Notes: generated from the sequence alone by a model not told the origin. A DNA stretch of 50,746 nt from Oscillospiraceae bacterium (GCA_021201735.1 JAJQEJ010000073.1:1-50746); one strand, 5' to 3'; positions 13,234 to 21,669 are shown, counted from the stretch's first letter. Made by a program: numbers and translations.

Positions 13234-14327
13234 GAGACGCAGACCTCTCTCGCGCCGGTCAGCGTGGCGACAATCCGGTTGAGCCCCTCGTGCTCCATCA
13301 GACTGCGCAGCTGCCACATGCGGCGGCTCATGTCCGCCAGCGCGTCCTCGTTATTGATGAGTGCGCGGATGGCGGACAGGCAGTCCTGCCAGCCCTTGCC
13401 CGCCACGCGGCCGATGCCCGCCTCGGAGAGGAAACGGGCGTTCTTTTTCTCCTGCTGCAAAAACGGCTCCCACGCCAGCATGGGGAGCTGTGCGAAGATG
13501 CTCTCAAACAGGGTGATGCCACCCGGCTTGGAGAGCAGCAGGTGGCTTTGGGCCATATATTCATAGACGCGGTCGGTGTAGCCTATGACGTTAATATGCG
13601 GATATTTACCCGCAAGGTGCTGGTAGAGCTTCTGGTTGTGCCCTGTAATCACCGTCGTCTCCACGCAGGGCATGGCGCCCAGCTGTTCGTAAAACTGCGG
13701 CTGCTGCGGCATAAAGCCGAGCCCGCCGCCCATGATCAGCAGCTTTCGGGTCGCGTCGCCGTCATGCGGACAGGGGCGTTCCGCCCAGAACTCCGCGCGC
13801 ACCGGGATGCCGGTGACGCAGATGCGTTCGCGCGGGACGCCCTTTTGCACAAAGGCGTCCCGCAGGGAGGGCGTGCCGACAAGATACGCGTCGGTAAAAG
13901 GGGTGATCCACTCAGAGTGGGAGGAGAGATCCGTGACGCTCGTGAGCAGGGGGATGGTATCCCCCGTTTTCCGCTTGTAGCGCGAGACCACCTGCGCGCA
14001 GAACGGATGGGTGACGATCACGGCGGCGGGATGGCGGAGGGAGAAAAACGCCGCAAGCCGCTCCACAAAGACAGGCTCCAGAAACGGGTGGATATCCGCG
14101 ATGTTTTCCATCATCTTATAGTATGTGTTAAAAAATCCGCTTCCGTATGAAACCAGCAATGCAAATGCCTTATAAAATGTCTGTGCCGCGTTCGGCATGG
14201 CATAGGTGATCAGATCCTCCACGTCCACATCGATTTCGGGGAAGGTATCCTCAAGCTGCTGCCGCAGAGATTGCGCGGCAGACCAGTGCCCCATGCCGAA
14301 TTTTGCGGACAAAATCAATATATTCAT
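13230..14327 (-). CDS. GT28-family glycolipid glycosyltransferase (MGDG synthase/UgtP-like)
   Basis: A 365-residue glycosyltransferase. The N-terminus MNILILSAKFGMGHWSAAQSL matches the MGDG_synth domain, and the C-terminal half has the GT28 nucleotide-sugar block HLLLSKPGGITLFESIFAQLPML. Bacillus UgtP and plant MGDG synthases of this type transfer glucose or galactose from UDP-sugar to diacylglycerol at the inner membrane face. Here it supplies glycolipid that may anchor lipoteichoic acid. The overlapping flippase-like gene downstream fits export of its product. It has a clear promoter, and AAGGGGA lies 9 bp before the ATG. The sugar used cannot be told. Confidence 0.88.
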   Translation of the reverse strand: MNILILSAKFGMGHWSAAQSLRQQLEDTFPEIDVDVEDLITYAMPNAAQTFYKAFALLVSYGSGFFNTYYKMMENIADIHPFLEPVFVERLAAFFSLRHPAAVIVTHPFCAQVVSRYKRKTGDTIPLLTSVTDLSSHSEWITPFTDAYLVGTPSLRDAFVQKGVPRERICVTGIPVRAEFWAERPCPHDGDATRKLLIMGGGLGFMPQQPQFYEQLGAMPCVETTVITGHNQKLYQHLAGKYPHINVIGYTDRVYEYMAQSHLLLSKPGGITLFESIFAQLPMLAWEPFLQQEKKNARFLSEAGIGRVAGKGWQDCLSAIRALINNEDALADMSRRMWQLRSLMEHEGLNRIVATLTGAREVCVS

Positions 14328-14360
14328 GCGGACAATCCCCTTATTTCTTCTGATTGTCTT

Positions 14361-14389
14361 ATTATAGTATAAAGGATCGAAAATGTAAA
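14361..14389 (-). promoter_or_regulatory. Promoter of the glycosyltransferase-flippase operon
   Basis: On minus, TTTACA and TATAAT are spaced 17 bp, about 34 bp before the glycosyltransferase ATG. It sits in the gap behind the phosphopantetheinyl transferase gene and gives the glycolipid operon independent transcription. Confidence 0.85.
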
Positions 14390-14423
14390 TTTCTTTGTAC
14401 CGTTTTAAGAAAAGCTTAACGTT

Positions 14424-14966
14424 TCAGTTCTCCCGTTCTATCAGCCCGGTCGGAAGCGGGATTCCCGCGGGGGCACAGACTGCCGCACGCCAGCCTTCGC
14501 CGCCGTAGGTGCGGAAGGAGAGGCCGTCCAGCTCCGCCGCGCCCGTGGTGATCAGCGGGACGGTGATGGTGCGGGGCGGACGCCGGAGCCCGATACCCTC
14601 CTGCTTGCAGCGGCTTTCCTTGAGCGTCCAGAGGGAATAAAAATCTTCCCACGCGGCACCCCGCGCCAGAAACCAGCGGTATTCCCGTTCGCTGAGCACA
14701 TGCCGCGCAAGGCCGGGCCTGCGGGGGCGCAGGCATTCAATATCCACGCCGAGCGGTACGTCCCCGACGGCGCACAGCGCGAAGGGGCCGCTGTGGCTGA
14801 GATTGAAATGCAGCGCCGGGTGGCCGGGGAAATAGGGCTTTCCCTCGGGCGCGCGGGCAATGGGCGGGAGCTGCGTGAATCCGCAGGCTTCCTGCAAGGT
14901 GTGTTCCAGCAGGTGCTGCGCCGTCTGCCTGCCGTCCATGCCGGTAGAGATGGATAACATGAGCAT
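14424..14966 (-). CDS. 4'-phosphopantetheinyl transferase (Sfp type)
   Basis: A 180-residue enzyme that moves the phosphopantetheine arm of CoA onto a carrier-protein serine. Characteristic blocks are present: FNLSHSGPFALCAV, GVDIE with the magnesium-binding Asp and Glu, and WTLKESRCKQEGIGL matching W-x-x-K-E-[AS]-x-x-K. It is at the short end for Sfp-type enzymes. AGGAGGGGAGG precedes the ATG. No polyketide, peptide or fatty-acid synthase genes are nearby, so the carrier protein is unknown; it may serve acyl carrier protein if no AcpS is encoded elsewhere. Confidence 0.87.
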   Translation of the reverse strand: MLMLSISTGMDGRQTAQHLLEHTLQEACGFTQLPPIARAPEGKPYFPGHPALHFNLSHSGPFALCAVGDVPLGVDIECLRPRRPGLARHVLSEREYRWFLARGAAWEDFYSLWTLKESRCKQEGIGLRRPPRTITVPLITTGAAELDGLSFRTYGGEGWRAAVCAPAGIPLPTGLIEREN

Positions 14967-15062
14967 GCGGTTCCTCCCCTCCTGATTATCATAATAAAGG
15001 TAACAGGTATATTATTAGCCCCATACGGGCATTCGTCAAGACAGATTGCGCTTGTTGTAGTA

Positions 15063-15091
15063 TTGTAATTTTAAAACCCCCGTGCTACAAT
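15063..15091 (+). promoter_or_regulatory. Promoter of the sufC-like operon
   Basis: TTGTAA and TACAAT are spaced 17 bp, about 47 bp before the sufC-like ATG. It lies between this gene and the divergent phosphopantetheinyl transferase gene, whose own promoter (TTGACG, then a TAATAA-like box) appears on the opposite strand. Confidence 0.7.
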
Positions 15092-15137
15092 GAGACATAT
15101 TTACAATAGGAAAGCCGATACAAAGGAGCAGCGGATT

Positions 15138-15878
15138 ATGTTGGAGATCAAAGGTCTCGGGTATCAGGTGGACGGCGAGGATAGCGCCAAGGTGGAAATC
15201 CTGCGCAATATCGACCTGACGATAGAGGATCATAAATTTGTGGTGATTACCGGGCCGAACGGCGGGGGGAAAACCACCCTCGCCAAGGCGATCATGGGGA
15301 TTGCACAGCCGACAAGCGGCAGTATCGTCTGGAACGGTACGGATATTACCCACATGAGTATCACCGATCATGCGCGCTGCGGCGTGAGCTATGCGTTCCA
15401 GCAGCCGCCGCGTTTTAAAGGACTGCGGGTGGGGGACTTGCTCTCGCTTGCGGCGGGGAGCGAGCGGCTGACGCGGGACGAGGGCTGCCAGTACCTGACC
15501 CGTGTGGGCCTGTGCGCCAACGACTACATCGACCGGGAGGTGGACACATCCCTCTCCGGCGGAGAGGTTAAGCGCATTGAGATCGCCACCGTGCTGGCGC
15601 GCGGGGCCGGACTGATGATTTTTGACGAGCCGGAGGCGGGGATTGATCTCTGGTCGTTCGCCCGCCTCACGGAGACCTTTCAGGAGCTGCATGAGCGGGG
15701 GAGGACGACCCTGCTGGTCATCTCTCATCAGGAACGGATTATTGATTTGGCCGACGAGATAGTGATGGTCGGCAACGGGCAGTTAAAGCGCCACGGCCCT
15801 AAGGATGCACTGATGCCGCTCATTCTGGCCGACACGGTGACCGGGTGCAGCTACATGAATAAGGAGGGTGAGGGGTAA
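15138..15878 (+). CDS. sufC: SufC-like Fe-S assembly ATPase
   Basis: A 246-residue ABC ATPase with Walker A GPNGGGKTT (39-47), a SufC-type Q-loop AFQQPPRFKGL, signature LSGGEVKRIE and Walker B MIFDEPEAGIDLWSF. SufC powers Fe-S cluster assembly on SufB in the cytoplasm. The ATG giving MLEIKGL was chosen because AAAGGAG lies upstream; an earlier in-frame ATG lacks one. It overlaps the next gene by one base (TAATG). No sufS, sufU or sufD is adjacent, so the pair looks like the reduced C-B system of many anaerobes instead of full SUF. Confidence 0.87.
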   Translation: MLEIKGLGYQVDGEDSAKVEILRNIDLTIEDHKFVVITGPNGGGKTTLAKAIMGIAQPTSGSIVWNGTDITHMSITDHARCGVSYAFQQPPRFKGLRVGDLLSLAAGSERLTRDEGCQYLTRVGLCANDYIDREVDTSLSGGEVKRIEIATVLARGAGLMIFDEPEAGIDLWSFARLTETFQELHERGRTTLLVISHQERIIDLADEIVMVGNGQLKRHGPKDALMPLILADTVTGCSYMNKEGEG

Positions 15879-16801
15879 TGGATCAGACAGATTGGAAGCT
15901 CCTCAAAGAGATTGCCGCGCTTGAGAAGACGCCGCAGGGCGCGTATAACATCCGGCGCAACGGCGCGCTGGATTCCCGCTTTTCGACCGCGCATATTAAG
16001 ATTGTCACGAAAACCGAGCCGGGCAAGCAGGGCATTGACATCCACATTAAGCCGGGGACAAAGGGTGAGTCGGTCCATATCCCGGTGATCATCACACAGT
16101 CCGGTCTGAGTGAAGTGGTCTACAACGATTTTTATGTCGGTGAGAACGCTGACGTGGATATTATCGCGGGCTGTGGGATTCACAATACCGGCTGCGAGAC
16201 CGCGCAGCACGACGGCGTACACACCTTCTATATCGGAAAAAACGCCAAGGTGCGCTATGTCGAGCGGCACTACGGCGAGGGCGAGGGCACCGGCAAGCGG
16301 ATTATGAACCCGGAGACGGTGGTCTATCTGGAGGAGGGCGCGAGCATGGAGATGGAGACGACCCAGATCCGCGGCGTCGATTCGACCCGGAGGAACACCA
16401 GGGTAGAGGCGGGCGCCGGGGCGGAAATTGTCATCGTTGAAAAGCTCCTGACCCACGGCGCGCAGGTGGCGGAGAGCAAAATGGATGTGCAGCTCAACGG
16501 CGCAGGCGCGAGCGGGCGGGTGGTCTCCCGCTCCGTGGCGCAGGACGACTCGGTGCAGATGTTTTACCCCAATATAGAGGGGAACGCGCAATGCTTTGGC
16601 CATGTGCAGTGCGACGCGATTATTATGGGCAAGGCAAAGATTAAGGCCATCCCCGCCATTGTGGCAAACGATCTCGATGCCCAGCTCATCCACGAGGCGG
16701 CCATCGGGCGTATCGCGGGCGAACAGCTCATAAAGCTCATGACGCTGGGACTGACTGAACAGGAAGCGGAGGATAAGATTCTCAATGGATTTTTACAGTA
16801 A
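15878..16801 (+). CDS. Short SufB/SufD-family Fe-S scaffold protein
   Basis: A 307-residue SufBD beta-helix protein, well short of the roughly 450-500 residues of classical SufB. The family core is conserved near the C-terminus: QCDAII corresponds to the QCDSML block holding the functional Cys of E. coli SufB, and LIHEAAIGRI carries the matching Glu. It should build Fe-S clusters with the SufC-like ATPase encoded immediately upstream. The short length and the order C then B fit the minimal SmsCB-type system. It overlaps the thioesterase gene by 17 bp. Confidence 0.87.
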   Translation: MDQTDWKLLKEIAALEKTPQGAYNIRRNGALDSRFSTAHIKIVTKTEPGKQGIDIHIKPGTKGESVHIPVIITQSGLSEVVYNDFYVGENADVDIIAGCGIHNTGCETAQHDGVHTFYIGKNAKVRYVERHYGEGEGTGKRIMNPETVVYLEEGASMEMETTQIRGVDSTRRNTRVEAGAGAEIVIVEKLLTHGAQVAESKMDVQLNGAGASGRVVSRSVAQDDSVQMFYPNIEGNAQCFGHVQCDAIIMGKAKIKAIPAIVANDLDAQLIHEAAIGRIAGEQLIKLMTLGLTEQEAEDKILNGFLQ

Positions 16802-17201
16802 GATAATCGAGCGGCTCAATCAAAATAACCCCTATTCCATGCACAGCAATATTTTTGTGACCCGGGTGGAACACGATTATGCCGAAGGAGAGCTGGAGGT
16901 TGTGCCGGAGAGCCTGAACCCGATGGGGGTGGTGCACGGCGGGTGCCTCTCCACCCTTGCCGACACCGTGGGAGGCGCCGCGGTGATCTCCCGCGGGCGG
17001 CGGTGCGTTACCCTGACAGCAACCCTCAATTACCTGCGGCCGGGCAGTGGAAAAAAGCTCACTTGCAAGGCGAGCGTGAGAAAATCGGGGTCCACCATTG
17101 CTGTCTGCGACCTGTCTGTAACGGATGACGTCGGGCGGGAGGTAGCCAGCGGCTGTTACACCTATTATATGAAGGAACCCCTGCTGCCGGAAGAGCTGTA
17201 A
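16785..17201 (+). CDS. PaaI-family hotdog thioesterase
   Basis: A 138-residue single hotdog-domain protein. The block NPMGVVHGGCLSTLADTVGG is the family signature, with HGG and the catalytic-type Asp; TATLNYLRPG follows. These enzymes hydrolyse acyl-CoA thioesters, often aromatic ones. Its start lies within the end of the sufB-like gene (17-bp overlap, different frame), so it is translated from the same mRNA. A functional tie to Fe-S assembly is not evident, and the substrate is unknown. Confidence 0.85.
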   Translation: MDFYSKIIERLNQNNPYSMHSNIFVTRVEHDYAEGELEVVPESLNPMGVVHGGCLSTLADTVGGAAVISRGRRCVTLTATLNYLRPGSGKKLTCKASVRKSGSTIAVCDLSVTDDVGREVASGCYTYYMKEPLLPEEL

Positions 17202-17217
17202 AGGGAATTTGCTTGCG

Positions 17218-17256
17218 CCGCGCCGCCACGGCAAAGGGGGCGCGGTTTTGCTTTTT
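17218..17256 (+). terminator. Terminator after the thioesterase gene
   Basis: CCGCGCC pairs with GGCGCGG, followed by TTTTGCTTTTT. The T run ends directly at the ribosome binding site of the next gene, so some readthrough into the ECF gene is possible. Confidence 0.6.
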
Positions 17257-17268
17257 GGAGGTGGATAG

Positions 17269-17784
17269 ATGAATCGAGCGTCAATCGACCGCGCGCGCCG
17301 CCTGGTGGTGACCTCGCTGTTCGCGGCGGCCATTACGGTGATGACCGCCTATGTGCTCCATATTCCGATTCCGGGCGGCGGCTATATCCACCTGGGTGAT
17401 ATGCTCATATACCTTGCCGCGTGTATGCTGCCGAGGCCGTACGCCATCGCGGCGGGGATCATCGGCGGCGGACTTGCGGATCTGCTCACCTTTCCGGTGT
17501 ACGTCGTCCCGACCATTATTATGAAGACCATTGTCGTCCTGCCGTTCAGTACGCGCGGGGAGCGGTTTTTGACCAGACGGAACATAGTCGCCATTTTTAT
17601 CGCGGGCATCCTCTCCCCCGTGGGCTACGGCATCGCCGGATGTATTCTCTACGGGAGCGCCGCCGCCTTTCTCCCGCAGTTTATCGGCACACTGGTTCAG
17701 TCCGTCGTCAACGGCGTCGCGTTCGCCGTCTTATCGGGCGCGCTCGACAGGGCGAAGTTAAAACCACGGCTTACCCTACAATGA
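17269..17784 (+). CDS. ECF transporter S component (substrate-binding membrane protein)
   Basis: A 171-residue protein with about five or six hydrophobic segments. The block IPIPGGGYIHLGDMLIYLAACMLPRPYAIAAGIIGGGLADL is typical of S components of energy-coupling-factor transporters (TIGR04002-like). Such proteins bind a vitamin or its precursor and dock onto a shared EcfAAT module encoded elsewhere. TTTGGAGGTGG lies 7 bp before the ATG. No riboswitch or biosynthesis gene nearby identifies the ligand. Confidence 0.82.
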   Translation: MNRASIDRARRLVVTSLFAAAITVMTAYVLHIPIPGGGYIHLGDMLIYLAACMLPRPYAIAAGIIGGGLADLLTFPVYVVPTIIMKTIVVLPFSTRGERFLTRRNIVAIFIAGILSPVGYGIAGCILYGSAAAFLPQFIGTLVQSVVNGVAFAVLSGALDRAKLKPRLTLQ

Positions 17785-17867
17785 GTATGCAAAATAGGCG
17801 GGAGAGCTATCGCTTTTGAGGGAAAAGGTGAACACAGAGAATTTTTATTTCGTGGAGGGTGTTTCAC

Positions 17868-18509
17868 TTGAGAAAATTATTTTCAATCATGTTATCATGT
17901 GCCATTATGTTAGCGTTGGTTTCTTGTGGAACAAATACAAATAGCATTATACCCTCTGACGCAGTTGTTTCACCTAATGGGAAATATGCAATCTCGTCAA
18001 ATGTTCAAGAAGATATGGAGGACAACGAGGGCAAATATTATAGTATATATGAGGTCAAGCTGTTTGACAGAGAAAATAACATTTTGATTTGCACTTTCCC
18101 CATAGTTGGAGAGAATTTTAGTTTCTTATGGGATTCTGACAGCCGATATGCAATAGCCATATATTCAGGTGGAACGTGGACTGATTATTCAGTTTTAGAT
18201 GTTCTGAGCCATACTCAGTCAGATGGGGGAAGGATGTCACAGGTTATTGAAGAATTTTTAAAAATCGGCGAAGATTTTTCGTATGCCTGCGATTCCAACC
18301 GTCCTGACCCTCAGATATATCCTCTTGAATGGTCGCCAGATAATAGAGAATTATTGATTGCGTATAGATGGACAGATACGGAAGGGTATAGGCAAAGCGG
18401 AGTTTTCGTTTATGCTTTGTTTGACGGGATATATTCTAAATTAACCCAATATGCGCCATCTGAATATTATAATGTCGATGTAGAAAGACCGGATAATTTT
18501 GAGTGGTAA
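17868..18509 (+). CDS. Lipoprotein of unknown function, AT-rich
   Basis: A 213-residue protein starting at TTG (GGAGGG 8 bp upstream; a GTG 9 bp earlier overlaps that site). The signal peptide ends in the lipobox LVSC with Cys20, so it is an exported membrane-anchored lipoprotein. Motifs such as VVSPNGKYAISS and WSPDNRELLIAY resemble the SPDGK repeats of TolB-like beta-propellers, but the protein is too short for a full propeller. Its codon use is much more AT-rich than its neighbours, suggesting acquisition by transfer. No closer family was recognised. Confidence 0.75.
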   Translation: MRKLFSIMLSCAIMLALVSCGTNTNSIIPSDAVVSPNGKYAISSNVQEDMEDNEGKYYSIYEVKLFDRENNILICTFPIVGENFSFLWDSDSRYAIAIYSGGTWTDYSVLDVLSHTQSDGGRMSQVIEEFLKIGEDFSYACDSNRPDPQIYPLEWSPDNRELLIAYRWTDTEGYRQSGVFVYALFDGIYSKLTQYAPSEYYNVDVERPDNFEW

Positions 18510-18546
18510 AGTTGAGCATTATTAAGTATTGTCTTTTGCCTTTTTC

Positions 18547-18574
18547 GCAGCGCCCCGCAGATGTGGGGCGCTGC
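18547..18574. terminator. GC-rich hairpin between convergent genes
   Basis: GCAGCGCCCC pairs perfectly with GGGGCGCTGC (10 bp, 8-nt loop). It lies between the ends of the lipoprotein gene and the convergent minus operon. The following plus-strand sequence (TGCCGTTTTAGG) is a poor T run, so termination may be weak or need other factors. Confidence 0.5.
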
Positions 18575-18592
18575 TGCCGTTTTAGGAAGGAT

Positions 18593-19075
18593 TCACTTTT
18601 GCGCGGTCATCCGGCGCAGCAGCTCCGTTTGATTCGGGAACATTTTGCGCGGCGGGTTGCGCTTTTTATAGTGTGTGGCAAGGGCGGCAAGGGCGGCAGG
18701 GGACAGGTAAGGAAGGAGGGGAGCGGCAAGGCCCTCCAGCGCGGCGAGGGACATATTCAGCTGGCGTTTCCCCTTCTCCTGCGGGTAGAAGAGCAATATA
18801 TCCAAAGCACGCAGGGCGAGAGGCTCCACCTGCGCGGGTGCGGCGGAGAGGAGGGCGGTCAGTTCCTCCACAAGGACACTGAGGTCTGCGTGGAGGCTAT
18901 CGAGCAGCGGGCCGCGCGCGCCCGTGTTGGTGCGGCCCGCCGCGAGATTCCCCAGCGCCTCCCGCGCGGTTTCGTAGCGCGGCGTGTCGGAAAAGGCGGC
19001 GCAATAGCGCGTATAACAGTCGGCAAGCGCGGCGAGCGCCTCCTCCGGATTGGAAGGACGGGTTTCCGTATCCAT
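18593..19075 (-). CDS. Hypothetical helical protein in the exporter operon
   Basis: A 160-residue, Ala- and Leu-rich, probably all-helical soluble protein (EEALAALADCYTRYCAAF; VEELTALLSAAPAQVEPLAL). AAGGAGGATCC precedes the ATG. It is the last gene of a minus operon, 21 bp after the ABC exporter. No signal peptide or membrane segment is seen, and I recognise no family. Good start signals and tight operon position support a real gene. Confidence 0.65.
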   Translation of the reverse strand: MDTETRPSNPEEALAALADCYTRYCAAFSDTPRYETAREALGNLAAGRTNTGARGPLLDSLHADLSVLVEELTALLSAAPAQVEPLALRALDILLFYPQEKGKRQLNMSLAALEGLAAPLLPYLSPAALAALATHYKKRNPPRKMFPNQTELLRRMTAQK

Positions 19076-19096
19076 ATTGGATCCTCCTTGGTATGA

Positions 19097-20848
19097 TCAC
19101 ATGAGAGACTGCTGGGTTTGATAGAGCTTCGCATATGTGCCCTGTTGCGCAAGCAGCGCCGCGTGCGTCCCCTGCTCCACAATGCGCGAGCCGTCCACGA
19201 CCAGAATGCGGGAGGCGTTGCGGATGGTGGAGAGGCGGTGGGCGATGACGAGGGTGGTGCGCCCGGCGGAGAGGGCGTCAAAGGCGGATTGGATTTTCAT
19301 TTCTGTAATGCTGTCGAGCGCAGAGGTGGCCTCGTCGAGAATGAGGATAGAGGGGTCTTTGAGAAAAATGCGGGCGATGGAGATGCGCTGCTTCTGCCCG
19401 CCGGAGAGCATCACGCCGCGCTCGCCGACGTAGGTTTGCAGGCCGCCCGGCATGTCCAAAATCGCGTCGTAAATTTCCGCGCGCCGCGCGGCCTCGATAA
19501 TTTCCGGCTCCGTCGCGTCCGGCCTGCCGTAGCGGATGTTCTCGTAGATGGTGTCGGCAAAGAGGAACACGTCCTGCTGGACAATGCCGATGTGCCGGTG
19601 CAGGGAGCTTTGGGTGAGGTCTCGGATGTCCTGCCCGTCGAGCAGGATGCGCCCCTCCGTCACGTCGTAAAAACGCGGAATGAGCTGGCAGAGGGTGGAT
19701 TTTCCCCCGCCGGACGGGCCGACAATGGCGACCGTCTCGCCCGGCTGAATGTGCAGGGAGATATGCTCCAGCACCCACTCGCTCTCCGGGGTGTAGCGGA
19801 AGGAGAGGTCCTCAATACGCACGTCGCCTTTGACGTCGGTCAGCTCCCGCGCTTCGGGCGCGTCCTGAATCTCCGGCTCGGTGCGCATGAGCGTGACAAA
19901 CCGCCGGAAGCCCGCAAGGCCTTGGACAAACGTCTCACTGAAGGAGGAGAGCTTGCGCACGGGGTTAATGAAGGTGGTGACGTAGAGCGAAAAAGTGATG
20001 AGGTCGATGTAATCCATCCTGTTTCGCATGATGAGCGCGCCGCCTGCCGCGATGACCACCACAGGGAGAATGCTCATGAAAAATTCCAGACTGGAGAGAA
20101 AGATGCCCATACTTTTATAGTATTCGCGCTTCGCGTCGCGAAACTGGTCGTTGGAGCGGGCGAATTTTTCAATCTCCAGATCCTCGTTTGCAAACGCTTT
20201 GGCGGTGCGGATGCCGGAAAGGGCGGACTCTATCTCCCCATTGATCCCCGCCGTCTTCTTTTTTACCTCGACGGACGCGTGCATCATCCGCTTGCGCAGC
20301 AAAAAGATGGAGAGCAGAAAGACGGGGATTAAGATCAGCAGCAGCAGTGCAAGCTCCCAGCGGATGGTGAACATAATGGCAATTGCCCCGGCCAGTGTGA
20401 CAAGGGAGATGAAAAGGTCTTCCGGGCCGTGGTGGGCAAGCTCGGTGATTTCAAACAGGTCGCTCGTGACGCGGCTCATGAGGTGGCCGGTGCGGTTCTG
20501 GTCATAGAATGCGCAGGAGAGGCGCTGCATATGGTGAAACAGGTCGCGCCGCATATCCGCCTCAATGCGCACACCGAGCAGGTGGCCCCACGCGGTGACG
20601 ACATAGGTCATAACCGCCTTGATGATGTAGGCGATGATCAGTGCCGCTATGACGGCGAAAAAGGCGGCATAGAGGCGGTCCGGCAGCAGGGTTTGCATGG
20701 ATCTGCGCGAGACGTAGGGGAAGGCCAGATCCACCAGCGCGATGCACAGCGCGCATACCATGTCGAGGAGGAAAAGCCGCATGTGCGGGCGGTAGTAGGA
20801 GACGAAGATGCCAAGCGGGCGCATGGTGTTCATTTGTTCTGATGTCAT
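19097..20848 (-). CDS. ABC exporter, fused membrane and ATPase domains (MsbA-like)
   Basis: A 583-residue half-transporter. Six membrane helices span about residues 20-300. The nucleotide-binding domain has Walker A GPSGGGKST (377-385), signature LSGGQKQR (481-488) and Walker B ILILDEATSALD, followed by the AHRLST His switch. It would homodimerise to export a lipid, drug or peptide. It follows a papain-like peptidase gene by 25 bp in the same operon, which hints at peptide handling, but there is no N-terminal C39 domain in the exporter itself. AAGGAG lies 5 bp before the ATG. Confidence 0.9.
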   Translation of the reverse strand: MTSEQMNTMRPLGIFVSYYRPHMRLFLLDMVCALCIALVDLAFPYVSRRSMQTLLPDRLYAAFFAVIAALIIAYIIKAVMTYVVTAWGHLLGVRIEADMRRDLFHHMQRLSCAFYDQNRTGHLMSRVTSDLFEITELAHHGPEDLFISLVTLAGAIAIMFTIRWELALLLLILIPVFLLSIFLLRKRMMHASVEVKKKTAGINGEIESALSGIRTAKAFANEDLEIEKFARSNDQFRDAKREYYKSMGIFLSSLEFFMSILPVVVIAAGGALIMRNRMDYIDLITFSLYVTTFINPVRKLSSFSETFVQGLAGFRRFVTLMRTEPEIQDAPEARELTDVKGDVRIEDLSFRYTPESEWVLEHISLHIQPGETVAIVGPSGGGKSTLCQLIPRFYDVTEGRILLDGQDIRDLTQSSLHRHIGIVQQDVFLFADTIYENIRYGRPDATEPEIIEAARRAEIYDAILDMPGGLQTYVGERGVMLSGGQKQRISIARIFLKDPSILILDEATSALDSITEMKIQSAFDALSAGRTTLVIAHRLSTIRNASRILVVDGSRIVEQGTHAALLAQQGTYAKLYQTQQSLM

Positions 20849-20873
20849 ACTAACTCCTTATCCTGTTTTGGGA

Positions 20874-21494
20874 TCAGATCGCCGCCACCAACCCGCCGCG
20901 TTTTGTGGTGGTGAGGTACCAGAGAGAGAGGTCGATGGTCAAAACGCGCCCGCTGTCGAGCACGGTGGCGGTGGTGCCGTTTAGCCCGGTGATGACCACC
21001 CAGTGCCATGACTCCAGCGCCTTGACCGCGCCGTTTGAGAGGTTTAAAAACGCGACGGGGCAGTCGCGCGCGAGGGCCTGCCGGAGGAAGACGGCGCAGG
21101 AGGCCCACGGTGCGCGCGCGCCCTTGTCCGCGGGGATATCGAGCAGGCGCGGGGAGAGGGGCACCCCGCAAGCGGCGGCATAGTCGGTAAGCCCGAGCGA
21201 AAACAGCTCCGGGCGGTGCAGCCCCATATGGCCCGGCGTGACATAGCGCCACAAACGCTCCATCAGCACCACAAAGCGCTCCTGCCGCATGACACGCTCC
21301 GGATAGAGTGGGGCGCATGCAGGGTGCGTCTGCGCGAGATAGGCCGACACATCCGACGCGGCGGTGGGGCCGCAGCCCGCCATGCGCTGCCACCGGCGGG
21401 GGTACCATTCCTGATCCGCGCCGTGATACACCGCGCCGTCGGTGCCGGTGAGGTTCAGATATTCCGGGTGCAAAATGGAGATTGACTCGTTCAC
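20874..21494 (-). CDS. Papain-like (C39-like) cysteine peptidase fold protein
   Basis: A 206-residue protein starting at GTG with GGAG 8 bp upstream. The segment MAGCGPTAASDVSAYLA (Cys41), SWHWVVITG (His164) and VLDSGR (Asp180) gives a Cys-His-Asp arrangement typical of papain-fold peptidases such as C39-like proteins. No signal peptide is seen, so it probably acts in the cytoplasm. As the first gene of an operon with an ABC exporter it could process an exported peptide, but no precursor gene was found. It could also be a transferase or an inactive relative. Confidence 0.65.
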   Translation of the reverse strand: MNESISILHPEYLNLTGTDGAVYHGADQEWYPRRWQRMAGCGPTAASDVSAYLAQTHPACAPLYPERVMRQERFVVLMERLWRYVTPGHMGLHRPELFSLGLTDYAAACGVPLSPRLLDIPADKGARAPWASCAVFLRQALARDCPVAFLNLSNGAVKALESWHWVVITGLNGTTATVLDSGRVLTIDLSLWYLTTTKRGGLVAAI

Positions 21495-21531
21495 GCGGCA
21501 TACTCCTCTCTGGCTGTTGGCATATTACTAT

Positions 21532-21560
21532 ATTATAACGAATGAATGGCGTGCGGTCAA
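21532..21560 (-). promoter_or_regulatory. Promoter of the peptidase-ABC exporter operon
   Basis: On minus, TTGACC and a perfect TATAAT are spaced 17 bp, about 40 bp before the GTG start of the peptidase-like gene. Confidence 0.87.
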
Positions 21561-21669
21561 AAGAAATCTGGAAACTTTTCGGTATGAAAAACGTATGGAT
21601 TGTGGTACAATGACTGCATGTATATGTAAATTATATGCAATGGGAGAGGGATTAGCAGGTGTTTTGCCG

